NCBI RefSeq assembly: GCF_008973465.1
Contig: NZ_WBXN01000004.1
Location: 558,001-622,000 of the forward strand
Length of the DNA: 64,000 nt
Reading direction: 5' to 3'
Origin: Streptomyces sp. SS1-1
Lineage (GTDB): Bacteria; Actinomycetota; Actinomycetes; Streptomycetales; Streptomycetaceae
The position numbers and the translations under genes were made by a program. This document shows, piece by piece, positions 53,264 through 61,756 of the stretch. The notes below the pieces were generated by a model. It saw only the letters and a program-made list of their open reading frames with translations. It did not search any database and was not told the origin of the DNA. Numbering within the stretch: position 1 is the first letter of the stretch; each line of letters begins with the position of its first letter.

Positions 53264-54106
53264 CTATCGTCCGAGTTTGTACGGCGCCGGGCGGGCGCCG
53301 GGGCCGAGCCGGTCCATGGCGCGCAGGATGTGTTTGGGCGGGAGTTGCCACCGCAGACGTGCGGGAACACAGCGCAGGGCGGTGCCCGTGGCACGCAACC
53401 GGCGGGTGACGACAGCGGGTTCCGGGGCCGGCCGTCCGTACAGGTCGTGGGCGTACGGCGGCAGAGCGGCGTACGCGAGCCGGGCCACGCGCCGCCACAG
53501 CACCTCGCGCGCCGGGACAAGAAGGGGGTGCGTCGGCGGACGGAGCAGGAAGTCGTCCACGACGCGGGCCTCGGGTCCGCAGGACAGCTTGGGCCGCACG
53601 GTCGCGAAGTACGCCGCCATCTCCGCCCGGTCACCGGGTACGACGTGGGGGTCCAGGCCCACCAGGCGGGCGCTGACCCGGTGTTCGGCGATGTACCGGT
53701 CGGCCTGCGCGTCGGTGAGCGGGAAGCCGGAGCGGCGGGCGACCTGGAGGTAGGAGTCGATCTCGGCGCAGTGCACCCACAGCAGCAGCGCGGGCTCGTC
53801 GACGCCGTACCGCTCGCCGGTGTCCGGGTCGGTGGCGCCGAGCATCCGGTGGATCCTGCGGACCCGGGCCCCGGCCTTCTCGGCGGCCTCGGTGGTGCCG
53901 TAGGTGGTGGTCCCGACGAAGTCGGCGGTGCGCCGCAGCCGGCCCCAGGCGTCCCGGCGGAAGTCGGAGTTCTGCAGGACCCCGCGCACCGCGCGCGGGT
54001 GCAGCGCCTGGAGGTAGAGGGCGCGGATGCCGGCGACCCACATCATGGGGTCGGCGTGCAGCTGCCAGGTGACCGAGTGCGGGGTGAAGAGCCCGGGATC
54101 GCCCAT
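53264..54106 (-). CDS. MpaB-like (DUF2236) oxygenase-family protein
   Basis: A 280-residue helical protein of the MpaB/latex-clearing-protein-like family (DUF2236). The heme-ligand type motif SVTWQLHADPMMWVAG and the RALYLQALHPRAVRGV block lie at about 11-45, and WVHCAEIDSYL at about 110. Members include rubber oxygenase-like b-type hemoproteins and MpaB. Its reaction is unknown. Gap to the next gene (54107-54243) holds no gene. It lies 55 bases upstream of the TPR kinase gene on the same strand and may be co-transcribed with it. Confidence 0.88.
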   Translation of the reverse strand: MGDPGLFTPHSVTWQLHADPMMWVAGIRALYLQALHPRAVRGVLQNSDFRRDAWGRLRRTADFVGTTTYGTTEAAEKAGARVRRIHRMLGATDPDTGERYGVDEPALLLWVHCAEIDSYLQVARRSGFPLTDAQADRYIAEHRVSARLVGLDPHVVPGDRAEMAAYFATVRPKLSCGPEARVVDDFLLRPPTHPLLVPAREVLWRRVARLAYAALPPYAHDLYGRPAPEPAVVTRRLRATGTALRCVPARLRWQLPPKHILRAMDRLGPGARPAPYKLGR

Positions 54107-54243
54107 ACCGGCAGGCTAACGCCGCACCCGTGGCAGCCCCAGCCCGATCCCGCCGGCGAGCGGTGGCCGCGGTCCGGCGGTGAGCGCCAGGAGCGGCGGG
54201 AACGCCGGCCGGTGCGGCCTCGTCGAAGAACGGGCGGCGGGAC

Positions 54244-54627
54244 TCAGACGAGCAGCGCCATGAAGTCGGTGCAGGCCCGGGCGCACGCGCGGCAGGCCCG
54301 GGCGGTCTCCTCGGCCTCCGGGTGCCGCTCGAAGACGTGCGCGCTCTCCAGGCAGACCGTCCGGGTCCACTCCAGCTGCATGCGCAGCGTGTCCTCGGCG
54401 TCCGCGTCGAAGTGGCCCTGGTCGGACAGCATCCGGCAGGTCGCGTCGCAGACCTCGGCGCACAGGATGCCCTTGCGGCGCAGCAGTTCGTGGTCCTCGG
54501 CCCCGTCCGGGTCGACGAGGCTGGCGCGCAGGGCGCACGCCCGGGCGCAGTCCGTGCAGGCCTGCGCACAGGTGAAGCGGTCCTCCAGGAACCGGACGAG
54601 TTCTTGCTGCGATGCCGTCGATGTCAC
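54244..54627 (-). CDS. Cys-rich four-helix-bundle protein (DUF326/copper-storage type)
   Basis: A 127-residue protein with 14 Cys in CxxxC patterns: CAQACTDCARAC, CAEVCDATC, and CRACARACTDF near the end. The fold expected for DUF326 is a four-helix bundle lined with Cys, as in the copper-storage proteins Csp1/Csp3 that hold many Cu(I) ions. Cytosolic, since no signal is seen. GTG at 54627 begins VTSTASQQEL. It is divergent from the DUF6479 gene. A role in copper buffering is likely but inferred. Confidence 0.85.
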   Translation of the reverse strand: MTSTASQQELVRFLEDRFTCAQACTDCARACALRASLVDPDGAEDHELLRRKGILCAEVCDATCRMLSDQGHFDADAEDTLRMQLEWTRTVCLESAHVFERHPEAEETARACRACARACTDFMALLV

Positions 54628-54709
54628 GGGGGCCGGGTAGCCCCGCCCGCGCGGCGTCAAACCCGCGCCCGGCCTGGTTCGCCGGGGGTTCCGGGGGTAC
54701 CCGCGGGCC

Positions 54710-55066
54710 ATGAACTTCGCATCGACGGACATCGCCGCAGAGGGCGCCCTGGGTGTCGGACTGGCCGTGGTCGGACTGATCCTCGTGGCGCTGCTCCTCG
54801 GCGCCTTCGCCCTGGGGGTGCGCTCCAAGCGCAGGGAACCGCCCCGCCCCCGCCCCGAGGAACAGCCCCGGCTGCCCGCGGACGGCCCGGTCCACGAGAT
54901 CCGGGAGCACCGCGAGCCCGACGAGGTGCCGCGCAGTGACCAGCGCCTGACCCCGCACGAGATGCCGGGCGGCGGCAACGTCTCCTCCCGAGCCAGCTCC
55001 GACGAGGGGCGGCCCCGGTGGGACGAGGGCCACAGCGGCTCGTTCGGCAGCGGCGGCTCGGGCTGA
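54710..55066 (+). CDS. DUF6479-type single-pass membrane protein
   Basis: A 118-residue protein with one membrane helix (about 14-38, VGLAVVGLILVALLLGAFAL) and a Pro/Arg/Glu-rich cytoplasmic tail (PRPRPEEQPRLP, PDEVPRSDQRLTPHEMPGG) ending in a Gly/Ser stretch. This matches the DUF6479 family of Streptomyces as I recall it. Function unknown. The next small gene follows after 71 bases on the same strand. Confidence 0.82.
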   Translation: MNFASTDIAAEGALGVGLAVVGLILVALLLGAFALGVRSKRREPPRPRPEEQPRLPADGPVHEIREHREPDEVPRSDQRLTPHEMPGGGNVSSRASSDEGRPRWDEGHSGSFGSGGSG

Positions 55067-55137
55067 CGCCCGTCCCGCCGGCGCCGGCCACGGGTGCGCC
55101 GGGCGCGCGCCCGGTCCGTCCGACGGAAGTGAGCATC

Positions 55138-55491
55138 ATGTCCGACCGGTCCCACCACGCACTGCCGTTGCCCGACTACGACCATCTGCCGCTCGGCGGT
55201 CTGCGGAGCCGCGTACGGTCGCTGACCGCCGGGGAGGTGGAGGAGCTGCTGGCGTACGAGCACGCCCACGGCGACCGTCTCCCGGTGACGGAACTGCTGG
55301 ACGCCCGGCTGGACCAGCTGCACTCCGGTGCCGAGCCGACCTCGGGCGATCCGGGAGCCCTGCGCCCCGAGAGCGGCGGGCGCCGCACGGGCTCCCCGGT
55401 GTCGCCGGCGACCTCGCCGCAGCCCTTCGGCCCGCCGCCGCACGGTACCCCCGACCAGCGGGGCCGTCCGAAGGGCGACCGCACCGGATGA
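55138..55491 (+). CDS. Small actinobacterial protein (DUF8129-like)
   Basis: A 117-residue protein. The first 65 residues hold a conserved helical unit, LPLPDYDHLPLGGLRSRVRSLTAGEVEELLAYE in part, then LLDARLDQLHSGA, which I recall from the DUF8129 group. The rest is a disordered Pro/Gly-rich tail. Function unknown; the helical unit may mediate lipid or protein contacts. ATG at 55138 follows GGAAGTGA. Co-directional with DUF6479 and PPK2. Confidence 0.78.
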   Translation: MSDRSHHALPLPDYDHLPLGGLRSRVRSLTAGEVEELLAYEHAHGDRLPVTELLDARLDQLHSGAEPTSGDPGALRPESGGRRTGSPVSPATSPQPFGPPPHGTPDQRGRPKGDRTG

Positions 55492-55502
55492 GGGTCGGCC
55501 GC

Positions 55503-55540
55503 ACGGCGCGGATCCCGGGAACGCCCGGGGTCCGCGCCGT
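55503..55540 (+). terminator. Hairpin after the small gene, before ppk2
   Basis: ACGGCGCGGA (55503-55512) pairs with TCCGCGCCGT (55531-55540), with further CCCGGG pairing inside. It starts 12 bases past the stop codon at 55491. Confidence 0.7.
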
Positions 55541-55637
55541 CGTCGCGCACCGCGGCGGGGGTCCCCGGCGTGCGCCGGGTGGGCCCGCTCAGTACGGTGC
55601 AGTTCGGGTGACCGGGATCGGGTAGTGGGGAGACGCC

Positions 55638-56345
55638 ATGTCCGGCGACAACACGGGGAAGCTGCGGCGCAAGACGTACGAGAAGGAGCTGCTGCGGCTG
55701 CAGACGGAGCTGGTGAGGCTCCAGGAGTGGGTGCGGGCCGAGGGAGCCCGGCTGGTCGTGGTCTTCGAGGGCCGGGACGCGGCGGGCAAGGGCGGCACCA
55801 TCAAGCGCGTCACGGAGCATCTCAACCCCGGGTCGCGGATCGCGGCGCTGCCCCGGCCGACCGAGCGGCAGCGCACCCAGTGGTACTTCCAGCGGTACGT
55901 CGAGCATCTGCCGGCGGCCGGTGAGATCGTGCTGTTCGACCGCAGCTGGTACAACCGCGCGGGCGTCGAGCACGTCATGGGGTTCTGCACCAAGCAGGAG
56001 TACGAGCTGTTCCTGCGGCAGTGCCCGCAGTTCGAGCGGATGCTGGTGGAGGACGGCATCCTGCTGCGCAAGTACTGGTTCTCGGTGAGCGACGAGGAGC
56101 AGCAGGAGCGGTTCCGGCGGCGTCTGGAGGACCCGCTGCGCCGCTGGAAGCTGTCCCCGATGGACCTGGAGTCGATCACCCGCTGGGAGGACTACTCGCG
56201 GGCGAAGGACGAGATGATGGTCCACACCGACATCACCGAGGCGCCCTGGTACGTCGTGGAGAGCGACGACAAGCGCCGGGCCCGGGTGAACATGATCGCC
56301 CACCTGCTGGACTCGGTGCCCTACGACGAGGTCCCCCGCCGGTGA
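55638..56345 (+). CDS. ppk2: Polyphosphate kinase 2 (PPK2), apparent C-terminal frameshift
   Basis: A 235-residue PPK2-family kinase that moves phosphate between polyphosphate and nucleotides. Walker A GRDAAGKGGT (45-54), lid region and Walker B FDRSWYNRAGVEHVMGF (about 100-116), RKYWFSVS and KLSPMDLESITRWEDY are standard. The frame stops at 56343-56345. Bases 56342-56437 in the next frame encode IELPERPESTGY, RTYVPDHAAGL, which look like the natural end of this protein. One extra C in the run near 56335-56341 would join them. Catalytic parts are intact either way. Confidence 0.9.
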   Translation: MSGDNTGKLRRKTYEKELLRLQTELVRLQEWVRAEGARLVVVFEGRDAAGKGGTIKRVTEHLNPGSRIAALPRPTERQRTQWYFQRYVEHLPAAGEIVLFDRSWYNRAGVEHVMGFCTKQEYELFLRQCPQFERMLVEDGILLRKYWFSVSDEEQQERFRRRLEDPLRRWKLSPMDLESITRWEDYSRAKDEMMVHTDITEAPWYVVESDDKRRARVNMIAHLLDSVPYDEVPRR

Positions 56346-56433
56346 TCGAGCTGCCCGAGCGGCCGGAGTCGACCGGCTACCGGCGCCCGCCCCGCGAGCT
56401 GCGCACCTATGTCCCGGACCACGCGGCCGGACT

Positions 56434-57318
56434 CTAGAGCGGGCGGACGACGGCGACCGGGCACGGCGCGTGGTGGAGGACGGCCTGGCTGACCGAGCCC
56501 AGCAGCAGGCCGGTGAAGCCGCCCCGGCCGCGGGCGCCGACGACGAGGAGCCCGGCGTCCGCGCCCGCCTCGATGAGGGTGTGCCGGACCCGGCCGCGCA
56601 CCAGCCGGCGCTCGGCCCGTACGTCCGGATAGAGGTCTCCCATGCCGCCGAGCGCCTCGGCGAGGACCCGTTCCTCCTCGTCGCGCAGCTGCCCCTCGTC
56701 GTACGTGACGAAGGGTGGGTCGGCCGGTGAGGCGTAGGCGCGCTCGGTCCGGTTGCTCCACACGTGCAGCGCCACCAGGTCCCTGCCGTGCCGGGACGCC
56801 TGCGAGAAGGCGAACTCGACGGCGCCGCGAGCGGCGGGCGAGCCGTCGACGCCGAGCAGGACCGGCCCGGCGGGGCGGGGGTCGCCGCGCACCACGAGGA
56901 CCGGGCAGGAGGCGTGGGCGGCGAGCTGCCCGGCGGTGGACCCCACCATCAGGGCGCCGAAGCGGCTGAGGCCCCGGCTGCCGACGACGATCATGGACGC
57001 GGTGCGGGACTCGATCTCCAGCACCTCGACGGGGTCGCCGACGACGACCTCGTGGGCGGCCTCGACGCCGGGGGCCGCCGCGCGGGCGCGCTCCTCGGCC
57101 TCGCCGAGCGTGCCGTCGATGAGCTGGGGCACCCCGGCGGCCGAGGCGGGCTCCCAGGGGCGGCCGCCGGCCGGGATGCGCGCGGGCGGCCTGCCGAAGG
57201 CGTGCACCACGCGCAGGGCGACTCCGTGCGCGCGGGCCTCACGGGCGGCGGCCTCCACCGCCGTGAGGCTCGACGGCGACCCGTCCACACCCACCACCAC
57301 CGGGCCGGCACCGTCCAT
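56434..57318 (-). CDS. Universal stress protein, two Usp domains
   Basis: A 294-residue tandem UspA protein. Both halves keep the ATP-binding pattern: VVGVDGSPSSL with VVGSRGLSRFGALMVGSTAG, and LGVDGSPAARGAVE with VVGARGRGGFTGLLLGSVSQ. Such proteins bind ATP and respond to stress or dormancy. Its stop codon lies at 56434-56436 and would overlap the restored end of ppk2 by 4 bases (CTAG), the same arrangement as the pair at 24633-24636. Confidence 0.92.
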   Translation of the reverse strand: MDGAGPVVVGVDGSPSSLTAVEAAAREARAHGVALRVVHAFGRPPARIPAGGRPWEPASAAGVPQLIDGTLGEAEERARAAAPGVEAAHEVVVGDPVEVLEIESRTASMIVVGSRGLSRFGALMVGSTAGQLAAHASCPVLVVRGDPRPAGPVLLGVDGSPAARGAVEFAFSQASRHGRDLVALHVWSNRTERAYASPADPPFVTYDEGQLRDEEERVLAEALGGMGDLYPDVRAERRLVRGRVRHTLIEAGADAGLLVVGARGRGGFTGLLLGSVSQAVLHHAPCPVAVVRPL

Positions 57319-57382
57319 GGTCGTCCCCTTTCCGGGCCGCTCCCCCGCCCTTCCAGGGTCGCCCCGCGGCCGGAGTCCCGCA

Positions 57383-57421
57383 CGGCCCGGCCCGCCCCGG
57401 CCCGGCCCGCCCCGGCCCGGC
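57383..57421. repeat. 15-base GC tandem repeat
   Basis: CGGCCCGGCCCGCCC at 57383-57397 and 57398-57412, then a partial third copy to 57421, between the GH65 gene and the universal stress gene. No function is evident; replication slippage is likely. Confidence 0.8.
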
Positions 57422-57424
57422 GCG

Positions 57425-59821
57425 TCAGCCGGGGAGGACCAGCCGGGCCCGGTCGCCGGGCTCGACGGAGACCTCGCGGTCCGGCAGGCGGACGGTGATC
57501 GGGGAGATGTCGGAGGACGGCACCGCGATCTCCAGCAGGCCGCGCTCCAGCCGCAGCCGTACGCCCCAGTTGCCCTGGTAGAGCAGTGAGAAGCCGTACG
57601 AGGACAGCTCGGGCAGCGGTACCGGGTCCAGGCGCAGGGCGCCGTCGCGGGTCTCCAGGCCGGTCAGGCCGCGCTGGACGAGGTCGAGGGTGCCCGCCAT
57701 GGCGCCCAGGTGGATGCCCTCGCCGGTGGTGCCGCCCTGCACGTCGGCGATATCGCCCTGGAGGGCCTCCTGCACGAACGTCCACGCCTCGCTGCGCCGG
57801 CACCGGGCGAGCACCCAGCCGTGCACGAGGCCGCTGAGCGTGGAGCCGTGACTGGTGCGGTGCAGGTAGTACTCGACGGTGCGCCGCCACACGCCCTCGT
57901 CCAGCCGGTGCCCCAGCCGCCGGAACAGCGCGCCCAGTTCGGACGGCGAGAACAGATAGCCGAGCATCAGGACGTCGGCCTGCTTGGACGCCTTGTAGCG
58001 GTTGACGGTGTCGCCCTCCGCCTCCAGGATCCGGTCGAGCCGCCGGATGTCGCCGTACCGCTGCCGGTAGCCGTGCCAGTCCAGTTCGGACAGCTCGCCG
58101 TAGCCCTCGAACTGGCTGATCACCCCGTCGTGGAAGGGGAGGTGCAGGGTGCGGGAGACCTCCTGCCAGCGTTCCAGCTCCCCGCCGTCCAGGGCGGTCC
58201 GCTCGACGAGTTCGCGGCGGCGCGGCTCGGGGAGGGTGTCCATGAGGTCGAGGGTGCGGGCGAGCACCCAGGCGGCGGTGACGTTCGTGTACGCGTTGTC
58301 GTCGAGTCCGGGGGTGTCGGCGTCCGGGTAGGCCTCGTGGTACTCGTCGGGCCCAACGACGCCCTTGATGCGGTGCCGGCCCAGGGCGTCGTCGTACTCG
58401 GCCTTGTCCGCCCAGAAACGCGCGATCTGGAGCAGCATCTCGGCGCCCTTGGTGTGCAGGAAGTCCGTGTCGCCGCTGGCCTCGCAGTACTGCCACACGT
58501 TGTACGCGATGGCCGAGCCGACGTGGTGCTGGAGCCAGGAGTGGTCGGGCAGCCAGCGCCCGGAGCGCGGGTTGAGGTGGAGCTGCTGGGTCTCCTCGCG
58601 TCCGTCGCTGCCGCTCTGCCACGGGTACATCGCGCCGCGCCGGCCGGCTCGGGCGGCGGTGGTGCAGGCCTGTTCGAGGCGCCGGTGGCGGTAGTGCAGC
58701 AGGGCGCGGGAGACCTCGGGGAAGTGCAGGTTGAGGTAGGGCAGGACGAACAGCTCGTCCCAGAAGACATGGCCGCGGTAGGCCTCGCCGTGCAGTCCGC
58801 GCGCGGGCACGCCGACGTCGAGGTCGGCGGTGTGCGGGGAGAGGGTCTGCAGGACGTGGAAGAGGTGCAGCCGCAGGATGCGGCCGGGTTCGCCGGGCAC
58901 GTCGAGTTCGGCGCGGCGCCACAGCTGGCCCCAGGCGATCCGGTGGGTGCCGGTCAGCGCGTCGAATCCGGGGGCGCGGGCGACGCGGTCGACGGCGGCG
59001 TGCAGGGGGTCGCTGATGGCGGGGTCGTGGGAGGTGTGCAGGGCGACGGTCTTGTCGACGGTGGCGGGGCGGCCGGGCTTGAGGTCGAGCGTGACGCTCT
59101 GGACGATCCGGGAGGTCTCACGGCGGACCGTGACGGGGGCGCCGGCGGTCAGCCGGGCGGCGAGGCCGATCCGCACGTCGGACGTGCGGGTGCGGCAGCG
59201 CAGCCAGACCGTGTCCGGGGCGGAGGTGCCGGTGTGCACATGGGTGAGGTGGTGGCCGTCGAGGTCCCGGTAGCGCGGTACGCCCGCGTTGGTCACTCCT
59301 CCGTCCAGGGCCGCCTCCACCTCCAGCGGGCCGGTGAGACCGTCGGCCGTGAACTCGGTGCGCAGTGCGGCGACATGGGGGTCGGCCATGTGCACCAGAC
59401 GCCGCTGACGTACCGTCAGGACGCTTCCGCCGCCGAGGCCGTAGCGGGTCAGCCGCTCCAGCACGCCGGTGGCCAGGTCGAGGCCCTGCCGGTGTTCCAG
59501 CACGTCCGTGGAGTCGGGGTCGATCCAGTCGCCCTCGGGCAGGCGGTAGCGCAGCGGAAGCCAGTTGGGGACGTTGACCATGTCCTCGTTCTCGACCCGG
59601 CGGCCGGAGACCTCCGAGGTGAGGCGGTTGTAGATGCCCGCCACATAGGTCCCCGGGTAGTGGACGTCGTCGGCGTCGCACTCGGGGAGCGCGCCCCGGG
59701 TGGCGAAGTAGCCGTTGCCGAGCGTGCACAGGGACTCCCGCAGCCGCTCGTCGGCGGCCTTGTACCCCTCGTACTCCCAGCTCCAGCCGTCCACCTCGGC
59801 GTCCTGGCCCGCGTCCGTCAC
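57425..59821 (-). CDS. Glycoside hydrolase family 65 protein (disaccharide phosphorylase)
   Basis: A 798-residue GH65 enzyme. Phosphorylases of this family split trehalose, maltose, kojibiose or nigerose with phosphate to give beta-glucose 1-phosphate. The N-terminal beta domain starts GWSWEYEGYKAADERLRESL in part, followed by LGNGYFATRG. The (alpha/alpha)6 barrel has the catalytic acid in GVVGPDEYHE (Glu about 492), and KASKQADVLMLGY and YYLHRTSHGSTLS, which include the phosphate-binding residues. GTG at 59821 follows GGGAGGAG and overlaps the preceding phosphatase gene as GTGA. Confidence 0.92.
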   Translation of the reverse strand: MTDAGQDAEVDGWSWEYEGYKAADERLRESLCTLGNGYFATRGALPECDADDVHYPGTYVAGIYNRLTSEVSGRRVENEDMVNVPNWLPLRYRLPEGDWIDPDSTDVLEHRQGLDLATGVLERLTRYGLGGGSVLTVRQRRLVHMADPHVAALRTEFTADGLTGPLEVEAALDGGVTNAGVPRYRDLDGHHLTHVHTGTSAPDTVWLRCRTRTSDVRIGLAARLTAGAPVTVRRETSRIVQSVTLDLKPGRPATVDKTVALHTSHDPAISDPLHAAVDRVARAPGFDALTGTHRIAWGQLWRRAELDVPGEPGRILRLHLFHVLQTLSPHTADLDVGVPARGLHGEAYRGHVFWDELFVLPYLNLHFPEVSRALLHYRHRRLEQACTTAARAGRRGAMYPWQSGSDGREETQQLHLNPRSGRWLPDHSWLQHHVGSAIAYNVWQYCEASGDTDFLHTKGAEMLLQIARFWADKAEYDDALGRHRIKGVVGPDEYHEAYPDADTPGLDDNAYTNVTAAWVLARTLDLMDTLPEPRRRELVERTALDGGELERWQEVSRTLHLPFHDGVISQFEGYGELSELDWHGYRQRYGDIRRLDRILEAEGDTVNRYKASKQADVLMLGYLFSPSELGALFRRLGHRLDEGVWRRTVEYYLHRTSHGSTLSGLVHGWVLARCRRSEAWTFVQEALQGDIADVQGGTTGEGIHLGAMAGTLDLVQRGLTGLETRDGALRLDPVPLPELSSYGFSLLYQGNWGVRLRLERGLLEIAVPSSDISPITVRLPDREVSVEPGDRARLVLPG

Positions 59822-60579
59822 GTCGGCTCTCCTCCCGCGCACAGTTCCCCGAGGTCGCGTACGACGATGTCGGCGCCGTGCCGCAGCAGGCGCGCGGCGG
59901 TGTCCTCGCCGGCCGCCCGGTCCACGCCGACGACGAGGGCGAAGCCGCCGCGCCGCCCCGCCTCGACGCCCGCGAGGGCGTCCTCGACGACGGCGGCCCG
60001 CCCGGCGGGGACGCCGAGCCGGCCGGCCGCCTCCAGGAACAGGTCGGGTTCGGGTTTGCCGGCGAGGCCGAGCCGGGCCGCCTCTCCGCCGTCCACGAGC
60101 GCGTCGAACAGGTCGAGCACCCCGGCCCGGCTCAGCAGTTCCCCGGCGTGCCGGGACGCGGAGGCGGCGGCACGGGGCACGCCCGCCGCCCGTAGCTCCC
60201 GCACCAGCCGGACGGTTCCCGGGTAGGCGTCGACGCCCTGTTCGCGGAGCCGGTCGGTGAACAGGCGTTCCTTGGCCGCGGCGACCTCTCGCACGGTCTC
60301 GGGCGTGGCGTCGACGCCGCGCGCGGCGAGGAAGGCGGCGGCCCCGTCGAGCCGGGACCTGCCGTCGACGTGGCGCAGATAGTCGTCCCGTGCGTCGAAC
60401 GGGCGGCGCGCCGCGGGGTCGGCCGGCGGATGCGCGCGCAGGAAGTCGTCGAAGGCCACCTTCCAGGCGGCCGCGTGCACCTTGGCGGAGTCGGTGATCA
60501 CCCCGTCGGTGTCGAAGACGACGGCGCCCACTCCGCGCAGGACCGGAGCGAGGGACCCCTCGGGGGCGGGGGCGGTCAT
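59818..60579 (-). CDS. HAD-superfamily beta-phosphoglucomutase-like protein
   Basis: A 253-residue HAD protein. The nucleophile motif is VVFDTDGVITDS (DxD), followed by DGRSRLDGAAAFLAARGV (in part), SASRHAGELL (motif II) and KPEPDLFLEAAGRLGV with VVEDALAGVEAGRRGG (motifs III-IV). This is the pattern of beta-phosphoglucomutases, which convert beta-glucose 1-phosphate to glucose 6-phosphate. The overlap with the GH65 gene (GTGA) makes a two-enzyme unit that would bring a disaccharide into glycolysis. Confidence 0.92.
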   Translation of the reverse strand: MTAPAPEGSLAPVLRGVGAVVFDTDGVITDSAKVHAAAWKVAFDDFLRAHPPADPAARRPFDARDDYLRHVDGRSRLDGAAAFLAARGVDATPETVREVAAAKERLFTDRLREQGVDAYPGTVRLVRELRAAGVPRAAASASRHAGELLSRAGVLDLFDALVDGGEAARLGLAGKPEPDLFLEAAGRLGVPAGRAAVVEDALAGVEAGRRGGFALVVGVDRAAGEDTAARLLRHGADIVVRDLGELCAGGEPT

Positions 60580-60802
60580 GGCCGGTGCCCCGGACGGGTG
60601 AGGGGCGGTGCGGGGTGAGCCGCCGAAGGAGGTGGTGCCGGTGGGCCGTCCGGGTGGCGTCCTGCCGGGCCGGCGGCGCGGATCGTGAGGCGCACGGCCT
60701 CCTCACCTCCCTGTCACGGCGGTCCCGCGTCCGGCGGGGTCCGCTCATGGGTACCCGCCGATCGTCGTCCTCTCACGGCCGTGCCGCCCATGGGCCGAAC
60801 GT

Positions 60803-60834
60803 CCTAGGTGCTGTCCCGGGACAGCACACCTAGG
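60803..60834 (-). terminator. Palindromic hairpin at the SDR stop codon
   Basis: A perfect palindrome GTGCTGTCCC-GGGACAGCAC (60808-60827) is extended by CCTAG on the left and CCTAGG on the right with two unpaired bases, overlapping the SDR stop codon (60830-60832). It may act as terminator of the SDR gene or operator of the HAD-GH65 operon starting at 60579. The rest of 60580-60802 is without a gene. Confidence 0.6.
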
Positions 60835-61570
60835 CGCCGGGCGCGGTGGGGTCGAGCAGGGACGGGCCGCCGCGCAGCTGCGGGTACAGTGCCTCGGTCC
60901 CCTGGGACAGCACGCCCCGCACGCGCCGGCTGACGTCGTCGGCGACCACCTCGTCCTGCCCGGCGTCGACGCCCTCCAGGGTCGCGCGGGCCACCACGGC
61001 GGGGTCGGCCTTCGGACCGGGCACGGCCGCGGCCATGTCGGTGGCGAGGTAGCTGACGTGCAGGGCGGTGACCTGGGTCCCCTGGTCGGCGAGGGCGAGC
61101 CGCAGGGCGTTGGTCACCGACCACTCGGCGGACTTCGCGGCGGCGTATCCGGCGCTGGGGACGATCGACACCCAGGACAGCACGGACAGGACGTTGACGA
61201 GGGCGCCGCCGCCGTTGCGGGCGAGGATGGGGGCGAAGGCGCGGCTCATGGCGAGCGTGCCGAGCACATGCGTCTCGAACTCCGTGCGGAACGAGTCGAG
61301 TTCCGTGGTGAGGACGTGTGCCCGGGTCGTGGAGCCGGCGTTGTTGATCAGGAGGGTGACGTCCCCGGCGAGGTCGGCGGCGGCGCGGACGGACTCGTGG
61401 TCGGTGATGTCCACGGCGACGGGTTCGGCCTCCGGCACGGTGACCCTCGCGGGATCGCGGGCCCCGGCGTAGACCTTGGCGGCTCCGGCGTCGAACAGCG
61501 CCCGGACGAACTGCTCCCCGAGCCCGCGGTTGGCCCCGGTGACGAACGCGACAGACCCTTCCACCTTCAT
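60830..61570 (-). CDS. Short-chain dehydrogenase/reductase
   Basis: A 246-residue SDR. NAD(P)-binding TGANRGLGE at about 11-19, AGARDPARV, DITDHESV, NNAGS, and the catalytic triad with Ser in SVLSWVSIVPSAGY and YAAAK complete. Substrate unknown. The ATG at 61570 begins MKVEGSVAFVTGANRG. A second SDR gene lies 186 bases upstream on the same strand. Confidence 0.9.
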   Translation of the reverse strand: MKVEGSVAFVTGANRGLGEQFVRALFDAGAAKVYAGARDPARVTVPEAEPVAVDITDHESVRAAADLAGDVTLLINNAGSTTRAHVLTTELDSFRTEFETHVLGTLAMSRAFAPILARNGGGALVNVLSVLSWVSIVPSAGYAAAKSAEWSVTNALRLALADQGTQVTALHVSYLATDMAAAVPGPKADPAVVARATLEGVDAGQDEVVADDVSRRVRGVLSQGTEALYPQLRGGPSLLDPTAPGA

Positions 61571-61756
61571 GCGCGTACCTTCCCGGCAGGTGGTCCCGGG
61601 GGCCGGCGACCGGTCGGTCGCGCCGGGGTCCGCCGGCCCGTGGCGGTCTCTCCGAAGCTATATCGCCCGACCGGCCGCCACCACTTGACAGCGGCCGCGC
61701 ACCGGACCCGCGACCGGGACGGGTCGTGTCCGTCCCGGTCGCGGGGACCGCGTGGG

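Noticed and set aside
57425..60748. Apparent fusion of GH65 with an N-terminal extension
   Set aside because: The extension is Arg/Pro-rich noise lying over the phosphatase gene in another frame. GTG at 59821 has a strong ribosome site.
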